This document shows positions 1 through 11,844 of a stretch of 64,000 bases of DNA, one piece after another; positions within the stretch are counted from its first letter, which is position 1, and each line of letters opens with the position of its first letter. The translations under genes were made by a program, and so were the position numbers. The notes beneath the pieces were generated by a model, which saw only the letters and a list, made by a program, of their open reading frames with translations, was not told the origin of the DNA and did not search any database. The stretch is from Gnetum montanum (lineage: Eukaryota > Streptophyta > Gnetopsida > Gnetales > Gnetaceae): NCBI GenBank assembly GCA_015680685.1, contig MNCI01008287.1, forward strand, positions 474 to 64,473, in the 5' to 3' direction.

Positions 1-600
1 AGCCCAAGTGCTAACTAGTAGCCTTCAAAGTGTGATGTATGAGACCCCAAGTGTGATGTGAGAAGTGATGATCTCCCCCTTTTCAATGTTCATCCCCCCC
101 ACCTTTTTATAGGGTTCAAAGGTAGGTAGGGAAGTTACAATTTCAAAAATATCCCAAAAATATCTCAAAAATATATCACCTAACTTTTCTCCCAAGTAAT
201 TGGACTAACCAATTAGAAGATTCCTTGCCCAACAAGCTAGGAGAAAGTTATGTAGTTAGGGAGTTAGGAAGTTATGCATAAAATTAGGAGAATTTCATGC
301 TAACATTAATACATACTACAAATGTTTAAAATTTTATAAACATTTTAACATTAATATTACAATTATTTTGTAGGTAGTAGCTTATATAATAATATTTAAA
401 AACAATAACGTTTTGAAGTCTTGGGATAATTAAATTAAAAGAAAGGTAAGTTTATAACCGGGGCTTCACACTTAGTGTATATGGGCTTCACACTTAGTGT
501 ATATGGTATTGTGATTATTTAAAATTTTATTTGATAAACTGCAAGTCCGGTTTACCAGCATCGGCCCAAAATAACTCTAGACACCTATCTTAATATGGCT
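1..600. other. AT-rich DNA, no gene recognised
   Basis: No reading frame of note and no LTR boundary that I can pair with another copy. A TATA-like stretch (tttttatagggttc, about 104-117) resembles LTR promoters but has no partner in the window. The only clear structure is the tandem duplication at 461-504. Confidence 0.4.
461..504. repeat. Perfect 22-bp tandem duplication
   Basis: Two identical adjacent 22-bp units (461-482 and 483-504), each starting gggcttcacac. The identity of the two units points to a recent local duplication. Confidence 0.9.
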
Positions 601-1450
601 TTGTGTCTTTGTTGCCGCATTCACCGGACTAGTATGCAATACCGAATGCATCGGCGTTGGACATGGCTACTGTTTTGGAAGGTAGGTTGCAGGAGGAGTG
701 AACGACATACCACCTAAAAATTTGAAATAAGTCCTTTGGAAGAAGAACCCTGTTTGGCAAGGAAGTAACCTGCACAAATTCTTGGAAGTTACAGGGACGA
801 GCTAAAAATGTGCCTGCCATTGGATCTAACTTCTTTGCAACCTTTTTTTTCTGCCCTTTGTTCTCTGCCCATGGATTTTTGCAGTGTACTCACAGCTAGA
901 CCTTTACGTGGGATCATTTGTGCAAATGCGCACAGGTTCAGATTTGAGGGTTTCGGCATCAGAAACCCTGAAGATCAGTGCATCGATGGGGGACTCACTC
1001 CAGACTCAGCAGTACCAGATTGCAGCTGCGGCCAGACAGAGAAGAATTTTTTTTACATGTGGCAGACATCGGCAGGGTCCTCTGCTTTTCACAGTCGCGT
1101 GTTGTGTTGGTTCCGCTGTTCATCCACCCGCCACTCGTTTCTCTCCTACCGATGTTCCTCCACCCACCCTGCTGCAGGTGCTGGCATCGACTCTTCTTCT
1201 CTCGGCACATTGGCTCACGCTCAGAACAGCGCTCAGACAGGCACGCAGATCAACGGCAACGGCCTGTTCATCTCTAGCAACAGCACTCGTGATGGCAACT
1301 GCAGCGACATTGATGGCAACAGCAACGGTGCTCAAGGCAAACGGATGGTCTTTAGTGCAGGTTCTCTCTAGCAGCAACAAGGGTTTCAAGGCACAAATCC
1401 AGGTTTTCTGGGTTTCGCTTTTGTTGCCAGCAACTGCGTGAGTGAGGATT
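601..1450 (+). other. GC-richer island with overlapping open frames, unrecognised
   Basis: This stretch looks clearly richer in G+C than the AT-rich DNA on both sides. It stays open in several overlapping frames, the longest plus-strand one at 808-1371 (187 codons). The frame at 808 has a Cys/Ser-rich middle and an Asn/Gly/Ser-rich end, with no domain I recognise. High GC alone would give long chance frames, so I do not call a protein. It could be a captured host exon, a 5' leader of a host gene or part of element H. Codon use differs from the retroelement frames in the window. Confidence 0.25.
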
Positions 1451-1865
1451 TTGGCATTTTTCGTAACCATTCTCAACGGTTGTGCCAAAATCGTGTTGAA
1501 ATATTTTCCAGAATGGTATTCCAATGTTTCCACTGAAATCTATTTGACCACCAACAGCTGATTTTTGCTAATATTTGGAATATCCACAAGCCAGTTTTTG
1601 CCCCAAAATTACACCCATAACAATCTCATTCAAACTTTGATTTAAAACCACACCACAAAGTCTTAACAACCGGGCAATTAAACTTTGATATGCCAACAAC
1701 CTTTGAATATATAAGGTTAGAAGCATGACTTGACTTTTATAAGCTATTGAAAATGAAGCAAGAGGCTTACCAAAATTAAACCCATGAGTTTAATTTTCAA
1801 ATCAGGAGTCTTACTGTTCCATGAAATGGCCAAATGTGCCAACACCAATAATCCCATACCTACCT
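1451..1865. other. AT-rich stretch, no gene seen
   Basis: No open frame or repeat that I can support. By position it may be the 3' untranslated region of element H, whose end follows. Confidence 0.3.
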
Positions 1866-1936
1866 AATATTTTTTAAGAAACTTGTTCCTCATTTTGTTT
1901 AACTCAAGGATGATTTTTCATTTAGTCATGGGGGTA
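1866..1936 (+). mobile_element. 3' internal end of Athila-like element H with polypurine tract
   Basis: The stretch with cttgttcct, taactcaaggat and catgggggta closely parallels 53000-53070, the matching part of element F. Both end in a G-run (gggggta) directly before TGATGA, the expected polypurine tract plus LTR start. The rest of H, upstream, is not recognisable. Confidence 0.7.
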
Positions 1937-2832
1937 TGATGAGTCTTGATTTTTCTATCTTGACATCAGAGCCTTCACATCTGATGAATCGTTGTTTCCT
2001 ATCTACTTCGATGTTTGGTATACAATGTTGCGTACATGATGTTGAGGCTTGGATGCATTATCGGGTACCTGACATCAGAGCATATACTCTTGCCTATAAA
2101 TAGAAACCTAGGCTCCCATTTTGAGTCAGTTTTCAAGTTAGTATCCAATTTGTCTTCTTTTAAAGTCTGTTATTTCCAGTGCATGCCCACAGTGTGATGT
2201 TTGTAATTGTACGACACCTTTGTTCAAGTGTGACATACTTGGACACGTTACATGACTAGCAATAAAGATCAAGATTACTCCCATCATTGCAAGATCCACT
2301 TAAATTATTATTACTTTTAATTATTAAATATGTACTACTTTCTTTAGTTAAATGTTTCCCTTTATTGCTATTTACTATTCCTGTTATTGAGCAGAATGCA
2401 TACGCCTTAATAGCAAGTGTTTAAGTGGAACTACTTGGTAACCCAGAAGTGTATTGTTTGCTACATCCAATGACATATGCTTGGCCATCCCAGAAGTAGT
2501 CTCACGAAGTCCAAGATGTATATGGATGATTAAGGGTTGATACTCATTGCACATAGGCTAGTTAGATTTTACTTTCCATTGTCCATTAGTTTAATTACTC
2601 TACCTTTTTATCATCATTATGAGTAGCATAAAATTAGAAACAACATCATATGCCTCACTTTGGACTAAACCATACATGATAAGCTGCCACTAGTCCAAGT
2701 GGGAAAGTGAACTACGATTAGAGCATAACGATCTAGATACCCCAACTAGTCCCATCCATGGAATTTGACTGGATCATGCATGCACACTTGTGATTCGTAT
2801 GGTTGAGCATAGGGGTACCTCGCCACTCATCA
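1937..2832 (+). mobile_element. 3' LTR of Athila-like element H
   Basis: Starts TGATGAGTC just after a polypurine tract and ends CACTCATCA. Start, end and interior (TATAAATA at 2095-2102; a tail with paired phrases such as 'ccatggaatt' and 'ggggtacctc') match the LTRs of F (30211 and 53071) and G (60020). At 896 bp it is in the size range of those LTRs. It is complete at both ends, and it marks the right edge of H. No target-site duplication can be tested because the left end of H is not in view. Confidence 0.75.
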
Positions 2833-4199
2833 TCAGCTATAACTTTGAGTAAAAAAAAAACTCCCAATAAAAGCTAAATAATTAATTTTTTTCTAATTAT
2901 TAATTTCTTTTTATTTTAGAAGCTCAAGGATGAGAAGATTTCAGCTTTTTTTACTATTTTTTCTTTATCTTTAATTCATGTATTCTTTTTTTTTTCTCAA
3001 AATATTTTTCTCCTTATCTTTACAAGAAACCCTTAGTAAGAAGTGAAAACCTATTAGGGTGATTTCAAATCAAAGGCCTAATCCTTTTCCTACCCAAGAG
3101 GGGAGGTTTTTCAAGGTTTGTTGTATGGATGAAAACTTTAACAGGCACCTCTAAAACCCTGGGTTTTTTTTAGACTTTCTCTTCCATAATCTAATCCACT
3201 CCAAATTTTTTTAATATTATTAATTATTCTTCTGGGGTCCAACACCTCCACCACCAACAAAACTCATAGTGATAAGAATTTTGATTTGAAAACTCTAAGC
3301 TATAGGTTTAATTCTAATGGCTAGCATTAAGTTATAAAGTTATACTTAAGTTTTATGAAAGTTTCATGTTAACTATATGTCTTAGGGGTATATATAGTCC
3401 TCTAATTTTATTTTGATTTGAACACTTAATTTGAAAGCTTCAAGTCATGGGTTTGATTCTAATGCAAGATGCTAAGCTATACTGTTCTAATTGAACTATA
3501 TATCTTGAGATGTACCTATATTACAATTATTTTTGAGGTTCCAACATCAATCTAGTTTCATTTTAATCCATCCAAAATCTAATAATTTAGAAAAATTTAA
3601 TTTACTTCATCCTATAAACTAAAGCATTGTAAAAATAAGATATTAGCATAGTGGTAAGAGAGTTGGATTGGTAACCCTAGGTCATAAGTTTAATTCCACT
3701 AGGAATCACCAAGTTATAAATTTTAAATAAAATTAATAAAAGGAGTTTTAAAATTAGTTCAGTAGATGCAAGGGATTATAGTGGACATAAATAAAAAATT
3801 CCAAGTTCATTATCATAAAATTCTAGAGTAAAGTTTACTTTAAAAAGAGGTAAATAATTAATTAAAAATTGCAAATTACTTAGGTATCAAAAATTATTTT
3901 AGTGAAACATAAAGGAGTTTATCATACCCCCACAATTGACTAAAAACTCATTCTTAAGTTAAACAAAATTAGAATAAAGTTTTTTACAAAAATGTGGAAG
4001 TAATTACTTAAATGATTAGCTGATACAACTTGACTTCACTTGAATGCCAAATTACAAATTTTATTTGAGTCATTAACAAAATTGATAAAATAATAAAATT
4101 TGAACACATTCTCCTTACAAAAATAAGTAGGATGACAAAATTGTCTAAGGCATATTGCTTAAGTAGTACCTAGTGGGAGTGACTCCTCATGCCTTAGTA
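2833..4199. other. AT-rich DNA, no gene seen
   Basis: Long A/T runs and short degenerate phrases, with no supported gene, LTR or tandem array. Two similar phrases near 3290-3310 and 3430-3460 (a 'gatttgaaaa..taagct..aggttta' pattern) suggest an old internal duplication. Confidence 0.4.
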
Positions 4200-5285
4200 A
4201 TTGCTACAGCTAATCCATTATTACTATTATTACACTCTTTATTTTAAATGCCTTGATGAGGGCTCTCATCTTCTCTTATTTTATCTTGATCTCATTAATG
4301 GTCTAGGCTATCTTACCTACAGTTGAAGTTGTAGGTACTTTTCAAGGATATTTAGAGTTGGAAATATCTAATGAGCATTGAAAAACCAAGCTACAAAATG
4401 TATGCACTCAATGTTAAACATCTTTACTATTACCTTTAGTTCCTAGTAGTCTACCATTTATTTATTTAGGTCCTTTGACACATCTCTTTGATTTGTGAAT
4501 TTGGCCTTAAGGACCTTACACTCCACGATTGCAATTTTTAACTTTTAAAGGACTTCATGATGGAGCTTGTACTCATTCTCATATATTAAGAATGAAGTGG
4601 CCAGTTACTTTTCCAAATAAATTCTAGATTTGTTAACAGTTAACATTGTGAGGTTTGCATAATGTAAATTAGCCAACTCTATGTATTGGGTCATTTCCTC
4701 TATCTACAATTCCTTCATCTTGATTTTTACTTGATTGCAGGTGTTTAGACCATCAAGGATTAATTGTCATGTATCTCATGGAATCTACTTGAGCATGAAT
4801 TGAGTTTATCCTTTTGTTAATTAAATCTCCTTCTCATTGGTTTCTTTTGAAATGTTCACATGTTTCCTATTATGGTTTTTAATCTTCTCATACTTGATGG
4901 CTTCATTCTTCTAGCTAATGATTTTGATTGTAGACTTTTGCCTAATTGCCTTTACTACCTCCATTGAGAAATTTCTATTTTTAGTTACTAATCTACATAC
5001 ATCTTCATTGACCTTAGATAATTACTCTTGGAGATGCTTAAGATAAGCTTTCATTTGACTCTTCTCTTGCTCAATATTCCACAACCTCTTATTTTCTACA
5101 ACAAGACCATGATTCTCCTTCTTCAACTTGGTGATGCTCTTATTCAATTCATTGATCAATTGTGTTTAACAAGGAACCATTCCAAGAAGATTTTTTTTTC
5201 TTTCTCCATATACACCTCCCACTACTTAGCCTTCAACTTATTGAATGCTTCATATAACAACTTGTATTTCTGGATATCATGGTTA
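4200..5285 (-). pseudogene. Degraded coiled-coil protein gene, split by element A
   Basis: Read on the minus strand, 5285 to about 4200 gives long Lys/Glu/Leu/Asn-rich stretches with heptad-like spacing (for example ITKLKKENHGLVVENKRL and EKSQMKAYLKHLQE). They are broken by scattered stops, several at positions where CAA or CAG would restore Gln. This is typical of a decayed coiled-coil protein. The frame runs into the target site of element A at 5286-5290 and resumes at 30032 after one copy of the duplication is removed, so A inserted into this gene. I cannot name the protein. It may be a host gene or an extra frame of an older retroelement. Confidence 0.5.
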
Positions 5286-5290
5286 GTATC
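5286..5290. repeat. Target-site duplication of element A (left copy)
   Basis: gtatc here and atatc at 30027-30031 flank the two outer LTR ends of element A. Four of five bases match, as expected for an old 5-bp duplication. Confidence 0.65.
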
Positions 5291-6222
5291 TGTAGCGACA
5301 GATAACATTAGTGGCTGGAAACACTGAGAGGTCTTCGAGCGCATAGTCTAACCCCGGATCCACATGAGGGTAGTGCTAGAGAAAACAGAAACGGGGTACC
5401 CTGAACGGTTTGGTCGATCAGACAAGAACTTAATCGGTGTACAATAATCCATTTTCAAACAATAAAAGAAAACATAATGTGCACAGTAGTAGAAACATGC
5501 TAAAGTGTGTAATGGGACAATGAACATGACTTAATACTTAACAATGCCAAATAAATGTTGTGATCAACCAAAAAAGAGAGTTTGAATAGAAAGATACACT
5601 ACCCTGAAAAAGGGTACAGGTATACAAAGTGTACAATAGGCATAGTAAGAGCAAAATCACAGCCTCAGTGGTGTTGGGCTGTGAAATTTGGTACTCACTA
5701 TGATAAACTGTGCCTCCTGGGTCAGTGGTCATAGTATACCATGTGATATAGTTGTGCCTCTTTGTCCGTGTGGTGTCCTCTAGGCCTCGTTCTCCCATGG
5801 AGCTAAGTGCCAAAATGCTAAAATGTCAAATGCTAACTACTTTTGTTGATCCAAAAATTTCAGCCTTTCCCCCTTCTCCTCTCTTTTTTTAAAGAGGACG
5901 CAGAGGTATTTATAGGGCTAGGGTTAGCCCAAAATGTAGATCTGGCACCACATGGCAATGTGATAGGTAACAACGTGTAACAGCAAGTAACAACGTAGCA
6001 TAATAGGGTGCTACACTACGCACTGTAGCAAGGTGCTACGCTAGCACTGTAGTAGGGTGCTACACTATGCTACACTATGCAACGTAGAAAGGTGCTACGC
6101 TACACACTGTAGCAAGGTGCTACACTATGCTACACTATGAAGCATAGCAACATGTAACAACACATAACACTTAGCCATATTTGTAGTTGTGATGCTGAGA
6201 CCTGAAATTTTGTGGTGTTTCA
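5291..6222 (-). mobile_element. 3' LTR of element A
   Basis: 932 bp, starting TGAAACACCACAAAAT (rev. comp. at 6222) and ending GTCGCTACA at 5291. It carries a TATAAATA box (5907-5914 on the minus strand). The first 120 bp (5291-5410) match 11718-11844, and the rest matches 29271-30026. The upstream part holds GTAGCA/TGCTAC minisatellite units (5980-6160). Confidence 0.8.
5980..6160. repeat. U3 minisatellite with GTAGCA-N3-TGCTAC dyads
   Basis: Roughly 25-35-bp imperfect units based on gtagcaaggtgctac recur here and at 29880-29960 in the other LTR copy. Each unit contains a perfect 6-bp inverted repeat around a 3-bp spacer. It lies upstream of the TATA box, in the region where LTR enhancers usually sit. 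Confidence 0.7.
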
Positions 6223-6241
6223 ATGAACCCTCTTTGTTGAC
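6223..6241 (-). other. Polypurine tract of element A
   Basis: On the minus strand TCAACAAAGAGGGTTCA abuts the LTR start. The equivalent site in BC (13574-13592) reads AACAAAGAGGGGCCA. This is the expected plus-strand primer next to the 3' LTR. Confidence 0.65.
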
Positions 6242-7366
6242 ATCTGAAAGAGTGGCCCGAGAGACGTCGACAAAGAATTACAAAACACCACAGTAGACAT
6301 ATCACCAACATCATTTGTCAGCACAAGATCGGATGTCATTTTACCATGCTCAAGAGTGTTATGGGAATAAGGTTATGCTAAGGGAAAAGGGGTATAGGCA
6401 ATGCTAAGGAGATGAAATTTAAATGGTGGGAACAAAATGCAAACAGTGGATCATGATGTAAGATACAAATTTAGCATGGTTGCTAGTGACCATGGCATGA
6501 AGTAGCTTGCCCCTGAAATGTTTACCTCTTGTTGGAGTGTTTATGAGAGCATCAAAGTTCATTCAAGGATGGGCCAATTGCAAAGCTGCAGTGTTGTTGC
6601 TCTTTTTTTTGTGGTGAGGTGAACTTTCTTTGGGTTCAGCTTACTGCTGAATGTTATCTACAAGTTGGCCATCAAGAAGATGGGATTTGTTTTGATGCAT
6701 CACATTGCATCTATAGGATAGATGTTTCCTCCCAGGAATGATTCATGTTACATCCGCTTAGGCTTTTACCATGCAACAGAGGCATCCTATAGGATGAATT
6801 ATGTTACATCAACCATGGGTTCTATAGTTGATGTGAAGGGAATGCCATGTGTGTCACAGTGCATATGCATCAGAAGAGTGTGAAATCATGAGTATGGGGA
6901 GTATGAGAGGATATTGGGATGAATGAATGGATGTGCATAGGTTGTAATAGGGATGAGGGGGATGTGCACTCTTAAGTGGCTCAACTAGTCCATTCATGCA
7001 CATCAAAGCAACATGATAACTTATTGTTGCGATGGAATGCACCTTTGCACGACCGTCTCCAAGGATTCATCCTGCAAACAACACTTAGAGAGGAAAAGAA
7101 AATCACAAAATGTGAAATGCAAGTGCAAATGCCAAATGTGAAGATGCTACAAGTGCTAGATGTGAAGATGCTGTGAAAGTGTCAAATGTTGTGCTAGTTG
7201 CAAGTGCTTAGGAAACTAGTGAAGGTGCCAAGGCGATGATGTTGCAAGTGTTCTGAATGCTACACTAATGGCAAGTGCACCAAAAGAATCACCAGAATGG
7301 TCGGAGGTGATGATGTTGTGAGTACTCCCAAGGCAATGGCAAGTGTTCAGATTAGATCAACTACAT
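6242..7366 (-). other. 3' untranslated region of element A, no gene seen
   Basis: No conserved frame. A short phrase near 7065-7095 (gattcatcctgcaaacaac) has a counterpart near 14538-14552 in element BC, so the two elements share part of this 3' region even though their LTRs differ. Confidence 0.5.
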
Positions 7367-7732
7367 GCCAGTTTAAAATCCTGATAAACCGTGAACCTAG
7401 TTTAAGGTCTTGGTAGATCGTGTACTAGTTTAAGGTCTTGGAAAATCATGATATGCTAGTTTATAGTCCTAGTAGACTATTGTATGCTAGTTTAATGTCG
7501 TAGTGGATGGTGGATGTTGTGCTAGTTTATCATTATGACGCAAGGATGAGCTATTGTGCTAGTTTAACATCATGACGTAAGGCTGAGCTATTGTGCCAGT
7601 TTAACGTCATGACACAAGGATGAGATGTTGTGCCAGTTTAATGTCATGACACAAGGATGAGCTGTACCAGTTTATAGTCATAGTGGACTGTCTGTGCTAG
7701 TTTATAGTCATGGCGGACTGGTGCTTACCATG
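7367..7732 (-). repeat. Array of the YAYGAYNNNAAACTR motif in element A (about 11 copies)
   Basis: On the plus strand the phrase ctagtttaNNgtcNtgNNgga recurs every 25-40 bp. On the coding strand of A this reads (T)CCRYYAYGAYNNNAAACTRG. Core bases GAY and AAACTR are the most constant; the three bases between them vary freely. Unit spacing is irregular, so this is not a simple satellite. An isolated further copy lies at 7905-7925, and two more in the gag leader near 10830-10890. Position: downstream of protease, upstream of the 3' LTR. Confidence 0.8.
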
Positions 7733-7984
7733 CTTATACAAGGTGCGATGCTACATGCGTAGTCATGTGTGTCTGCAAAATCCTGCAAAGATCAACTAAA
7801 AAGAAAACAACATCAAGCAACACCTATCATAAACAAGGTTTAAATGGATAAATAAAAGGAAAGCAATGCAAAAAGTGATAATTTTAGACCATTTTGGATC
7901 GTAAGCTAGTTTAAGACCTTTTCGAGCCATGAGTTTTTGTAATTTCATGTTTTATAATTTTTAGGTGTAATGCGTAAGCTAAGT

Positions 7985-9286
7985 GGATGGATGCATAAAC
8001 AAAGTAAAAAAAATATGTGAACAAAAATGAAACTAAGCAAGTAGGAAAAATGTAAATGCATAGGCTAGTGCTATGTAAATGAAAGTCATAAATGCATGGG
8101 AAGTGGAGGTAAAGGGTAGGCAAGCGTTTAGTACATTTTTGGCTAAGGGAAGGTCTTGGTCACGTAGTTGCTTCCTAACCAGGCATGGATTAGGGAGTGT
8201 GCAAGGCTTAGCATCATCTGGGAAGCTGTTGGCTTCAACCACTCATTTGGGTGTGTTAGCCTTAGGCGCTGCATTGGTTGTTATAGGTGTACCACCAAGA
8301 AACTCTTCTTCTAATACTTGTGCCATGTCTATGTCGTGGATAGTTGAAGAGGAAACATTATCACCATGGATGATAACTTGATCACCTTTGTATGGAAGGT
8401 GGATTTCTTGGTGGATGGGAGAGGAGATGGCCCTTAGTTGGGCTAGCCAAGCCCTACCTAGAATCATGTTGAAACTTGACATCTCCTCTATGACAGTGAA
8501 ATTTGCACTAGTGGGGAATCGCTCTCCTACCACAAAGGCTAAGTTGATTGTACCCCTGAATGTGGCACATGATCCATTGAAGGATTTTAATCATGTGGTT
8601 TTAGTTAGCCTGATTTCATCTTCCAGGCCTAGCTTGTCAATGACAGATTATAGGACTATGTTTGTTACTGCACCATCATCGACATGCACTCTGCGGATGG
8701 TACATTGTCCAACATGAATGCTAATGGATAGTGAAGCTGTAGTAACCTCCCCTCATTCGGGGTTAACTTTGACTACATTATTGTAGAACACTAGAGATAT
8801 TGAACCCAATTCTTGCGATGTAGGGGGTAACATTTTTGCACAGATGGATGCCTCATTTGCAGGGATGTCCTCTGTAATAGGAATGGAGGCCAATATCTAG
8901 GCCAATGCTTGGCATTGAGTAGATGAGGTCATGACTAGGTCATACAAGCTCAATGTGGTATTGTTTTTCTTGAGTGTTTGCTTCACCTGTGTTAGTGCAG
9001 CTACAAAGTCCTTGTTGTTAGCCATTGTGTTGGCCTTGACTTCCTCCAAGTGGCTTGAGAGATAGATCTCTCAGGAGGGGGACTTGGGCTTGGTTTGCTT
9101 GGCCTACTTGGGGGTAGGGGCCCCAGTGTTTAGTTGTTGTTTTCTAGTTGTGGTCTTTACTTTGGCCATGGGAGTTGCGAGGTACTCGTTTGTCCTCTTG
9201 CATTGCCATTTGGTGGGTCTACTGAGGTTGCTAGTGGATTTAACCCTTGAAGGAGGAGGGATTGAGATGTTTCCCACTATTGGGTT
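7985..9286 (-). pseudogene. Element A protease region (gag-pro C-terminal part), frameshifted
   Basis: Retroviral-type aspartic protease region that would process the Gag polyprotein. The active-site stretch RRVHVDDGAVTNIV is encoded around 8700-8660 and reads D-D-G-A rather than the usual D-S/T-G. Downstream, 8533-8243 is open and carries the conserved ILGRAWLAQLRAISSPIHQE stretch, also present in BC and E. Between 9286 and 8720 the frame is broken by several stops. It continues from gag in the same transcript direction and is followed by the motif array, not by reverse transcriptase. Inactive as it stands. Confidence 0.65.
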
Positions 9287-11524
9287 TTAGGTAGGTGAGG
9301 GGCCAACATGTTGTGACACCCTTATGATAAAGGGTGGCTTAGGTGGAGTTGTTGTGTGGTCAACTTGTTGTGGCACCTTGATAAAAAAAGATCTCTTAGT
9401 AGTTGTTGTTGCATCATGCGAGTTTAACATCTTAACAGACGGTTGTTGTGGAACTTTGACCATAAAGGATGCTATGGGTGCTCGAGGTGGTACTTTGATA
9501 ATAAAGGAAGGCCTCTTGCTTGTGGAGGCCAAGGGAATCCTTGCCTTGCTAGGAGGCACTCGAATCACAAAAGGTTTTTGCGTAGGTTTAGACTTACCAC
9601 CTATGCTAATGGAATTTATGACATAGGAGGCATCATCTATGTTGGATTGACTCACCGTGTTAGGCACCAGTTGGCCACATTCTATCATTCTCTGGAGGTC
9701 ATCCTGCAAAGCACAACAGTTGTCTGTACTGTGACCAGCCAATTGGTGGTCATGATAGTATTGGTCCAGCTTGAAGTGTTTTGGAACTGGGGACTCATTT
9801 GGCACTGCTAAAGTAGGGTTCCTTAGTAGTTCATAGTACCTATCATGTTTTTGGCAAGAAATTTCTGATACGTGTTTGTGTTGGATTTTCCCAACTTTTA
9901 GGAGTTACTCTAGTAGTTTAAAGGGTTGCATCAGTAGTGGTGTATACTTTGAGTGGTCCTTGCACTAGAAGTTGGGTCTTAAGGTAGCCCCTATCAATGT
10001 AGGTAAGTTGGTGCCAGAATTGGTGGTTTTGTTAGTTGGTGTTTGGGCCTTCTTAGCTGTTGGGCCCCAATTGGTTGCTTTTGTACTTGTGGCTACATGC
10101 TTGCAAGTGTGTTGGTTTCTGTAGGCCACATAGGCTAGTTCATTGCTAGCTTGTGCTGCGTCTTCTATGCTTTTTTCTTGGTCAAAGGCTTGGCTAAGAG
10201 ACTTTGGGGCTAGATAATACAGTTTGGACATGATGAAGTCATTTACTACACCTTTAAATATTGCCAGTAGATGTGCCTCCACTAGAGGTTCATGCATTTC
10301 GCTCAATGTAGCATTCCAATGATGGAGAAATTTTGGCATGGGCTCTAGAGGCCCTTGTTTAACTTGCATCAGCTGGTCAAGGGTTGCTTCAGGCTTTAGG
10401 TTGTACCTGAAGCATGTCACAAACTTGGTTATGAGATCCTCCAAAGAGGGGATTGAGGCCTTTGGTAGTGCACGATACCAGTCAAAGGCCTTACTAGTGA
10501 GTGACATGGGGAACACGCGCATGATAGTGTGTGGCCAAGCTTGAAGGAGTAGGCATTCAGATCAAAATGTGACCAAGTGTGCATTGGGGTCCCCTTCACT
10601 GTTGTACTTGGTAAATTGAGGCAGTTGGGCCCCACTTGGGAGAGTTAGAGGTGGTACCATAGGACTTATGGGATCATCTTGGTAGAATTCCACCACCTTA
10701 ATGGTGTCAGAGGAGGCAGCCTTAAGTCAGTTGATCAACTCCGTCAAACTTTGTATCGGCTAGAATGCCTGATCCAAGCTTGGGGATGTGCTAGCTGGTT
10801 ACATTGGTTGGGCTTGGATTAGTTGTAAAGTTTGCCAGTTTAATGTCATAGTGAACGGGTGTTGCCAGTGTAACATCGTAGCAGATGATTGCTGATGTAA
10901 TGGCTGAGTGATGGGTGTGGTGATTGGAGTGGGCCACACATAGGTGGGTTGGACGGACACCGCAGACACCAATGAGATAGGTAGGATGTAGGATGCCCAA
11001 GTTATTTGGAGCTAGGACATGGCCCCTACATGAGCATAGTGCTGGGAAAATGTATTAGTTGCTTACAAGGAAGGCTAAATTAGCATGGTCACTATCTTGG
11101 AGGGGATGGGTAGACCAAATCAAGGAGGGGCTATACTAGGGAGTGGTTGTTGGAAGAAGGTGTGGATGTGGCTCTCGTGCTCAAAGCAAGCCTCAAAATC
11201 ATCTTCCTCTCTCTGTGAGGCTTCCTCATAGGTTTTTGCTGCATCATGCTTATTTTCACGGATGAGTTGGGACAACAACTAGTGGTAGGGCTTCGTGAGT
11301 GGGATTATGTCAAACAAAGAGGGGTTATACTCCCATCCATTTCAGTGGAATTGTTCGTAGTCTTGTTTTACCTCTAAATCGAGGTAATCCACTGGTAGTC
11401 CTGCATGGATTTTGGCACAAACAAAATTGTATTGTTTTTGGCTTAACGCGGAATGCTTTGGTTGGATTATGGTATTAAAGGTGTTAGACACCAATGTGGA
11501 AGGTTGACCTAGATTCATATTCAC
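9287..11524 (-). pseudogene. Element A gag
   Basis: Capsid/nucleocapsid precursor of a Tat-like element. An N-terminal leader is open at 11524-11342. The Gag core is open at 10522-9965 and begins with MRVFPMSLTSKAFDWYRALP, followed by a FVTCFRYNLKPEATLDQLM stretch typical of plant Ty3/gypsy Gag. The C-terminal part (9805-9287) has a degenerate zinc-knuckle-like segment (YHDHQLAGHSTDNC; first Cys missing), then five short repeats of the form F-I/M-I/V-K/R-V-P/S, spaced about 14-30 residues. Stops at 11341, near 10550 and 9960 split the frame; several are TAG or TAA where relatives have Gln. Confidence 0.75.
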
Positions 11525-11696
11525 AGATCAGGTTGTGAGAGTTACTGTTTGCAAAAAATGGCTAACTCTTAATACAGAAGAAAAATGACTAAGTATGTCA
11601 ATAGCAGGGAAATGGCCAAGTACAAAAATGCAGAAAAATGGCCAAGTCTAAAAATGCAGAAAAAATGCTAAGTACAAAAATGAAGGAAAAATAGGT

Positions 11697-11717
11697 CCTC
11701 CTTCTAGTGCCAAAACC
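11697..11717 (-). other. Primer binding site of element A
   Basis: Immediately inside the 5' LTR end, the minus strand reads GG then TTTTGGCACTAGAAGGAGG. The same motif (GGCRCTAGAAGGAGGG) sits at the matching place in BC (24381) and E (32038). I do not assign the tRNA. Confidence 0.65.
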
Positions 11718-11844
11718 TGTAGTGACAGAAAATGTTGGTGGTTGGAAACATTGAGAGGTCTTTGAGCACACAGCCTAACCCCGAATCTACGTGAGGGCAG
11801 TGCTAGAGAAAACGAAAATGGGGCACCCTAAATGGTCTGTTTAT
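11718..11844 (-). mobile_element. 5' LTR of element A, terminal (R-U5) fragment
   Basis: The first 127 bp inside the right edge of A match 5291-5410 of the 3' LTR (agtgctagagaaaac, cacgtagattc and similar phrases). The match stops abruptly at 11844, where the BC complex starts with TGTACTAACC. The missing remainder of the LTR is at 29271-30026. Confidence 0.75.

Noticed and set aside
5028-5327. Plus-strand 99-codon hydrophobic frame
   Set aside because: Antisense shadow of the coiled-coil pseudogene, and it runs into the LTR of A.
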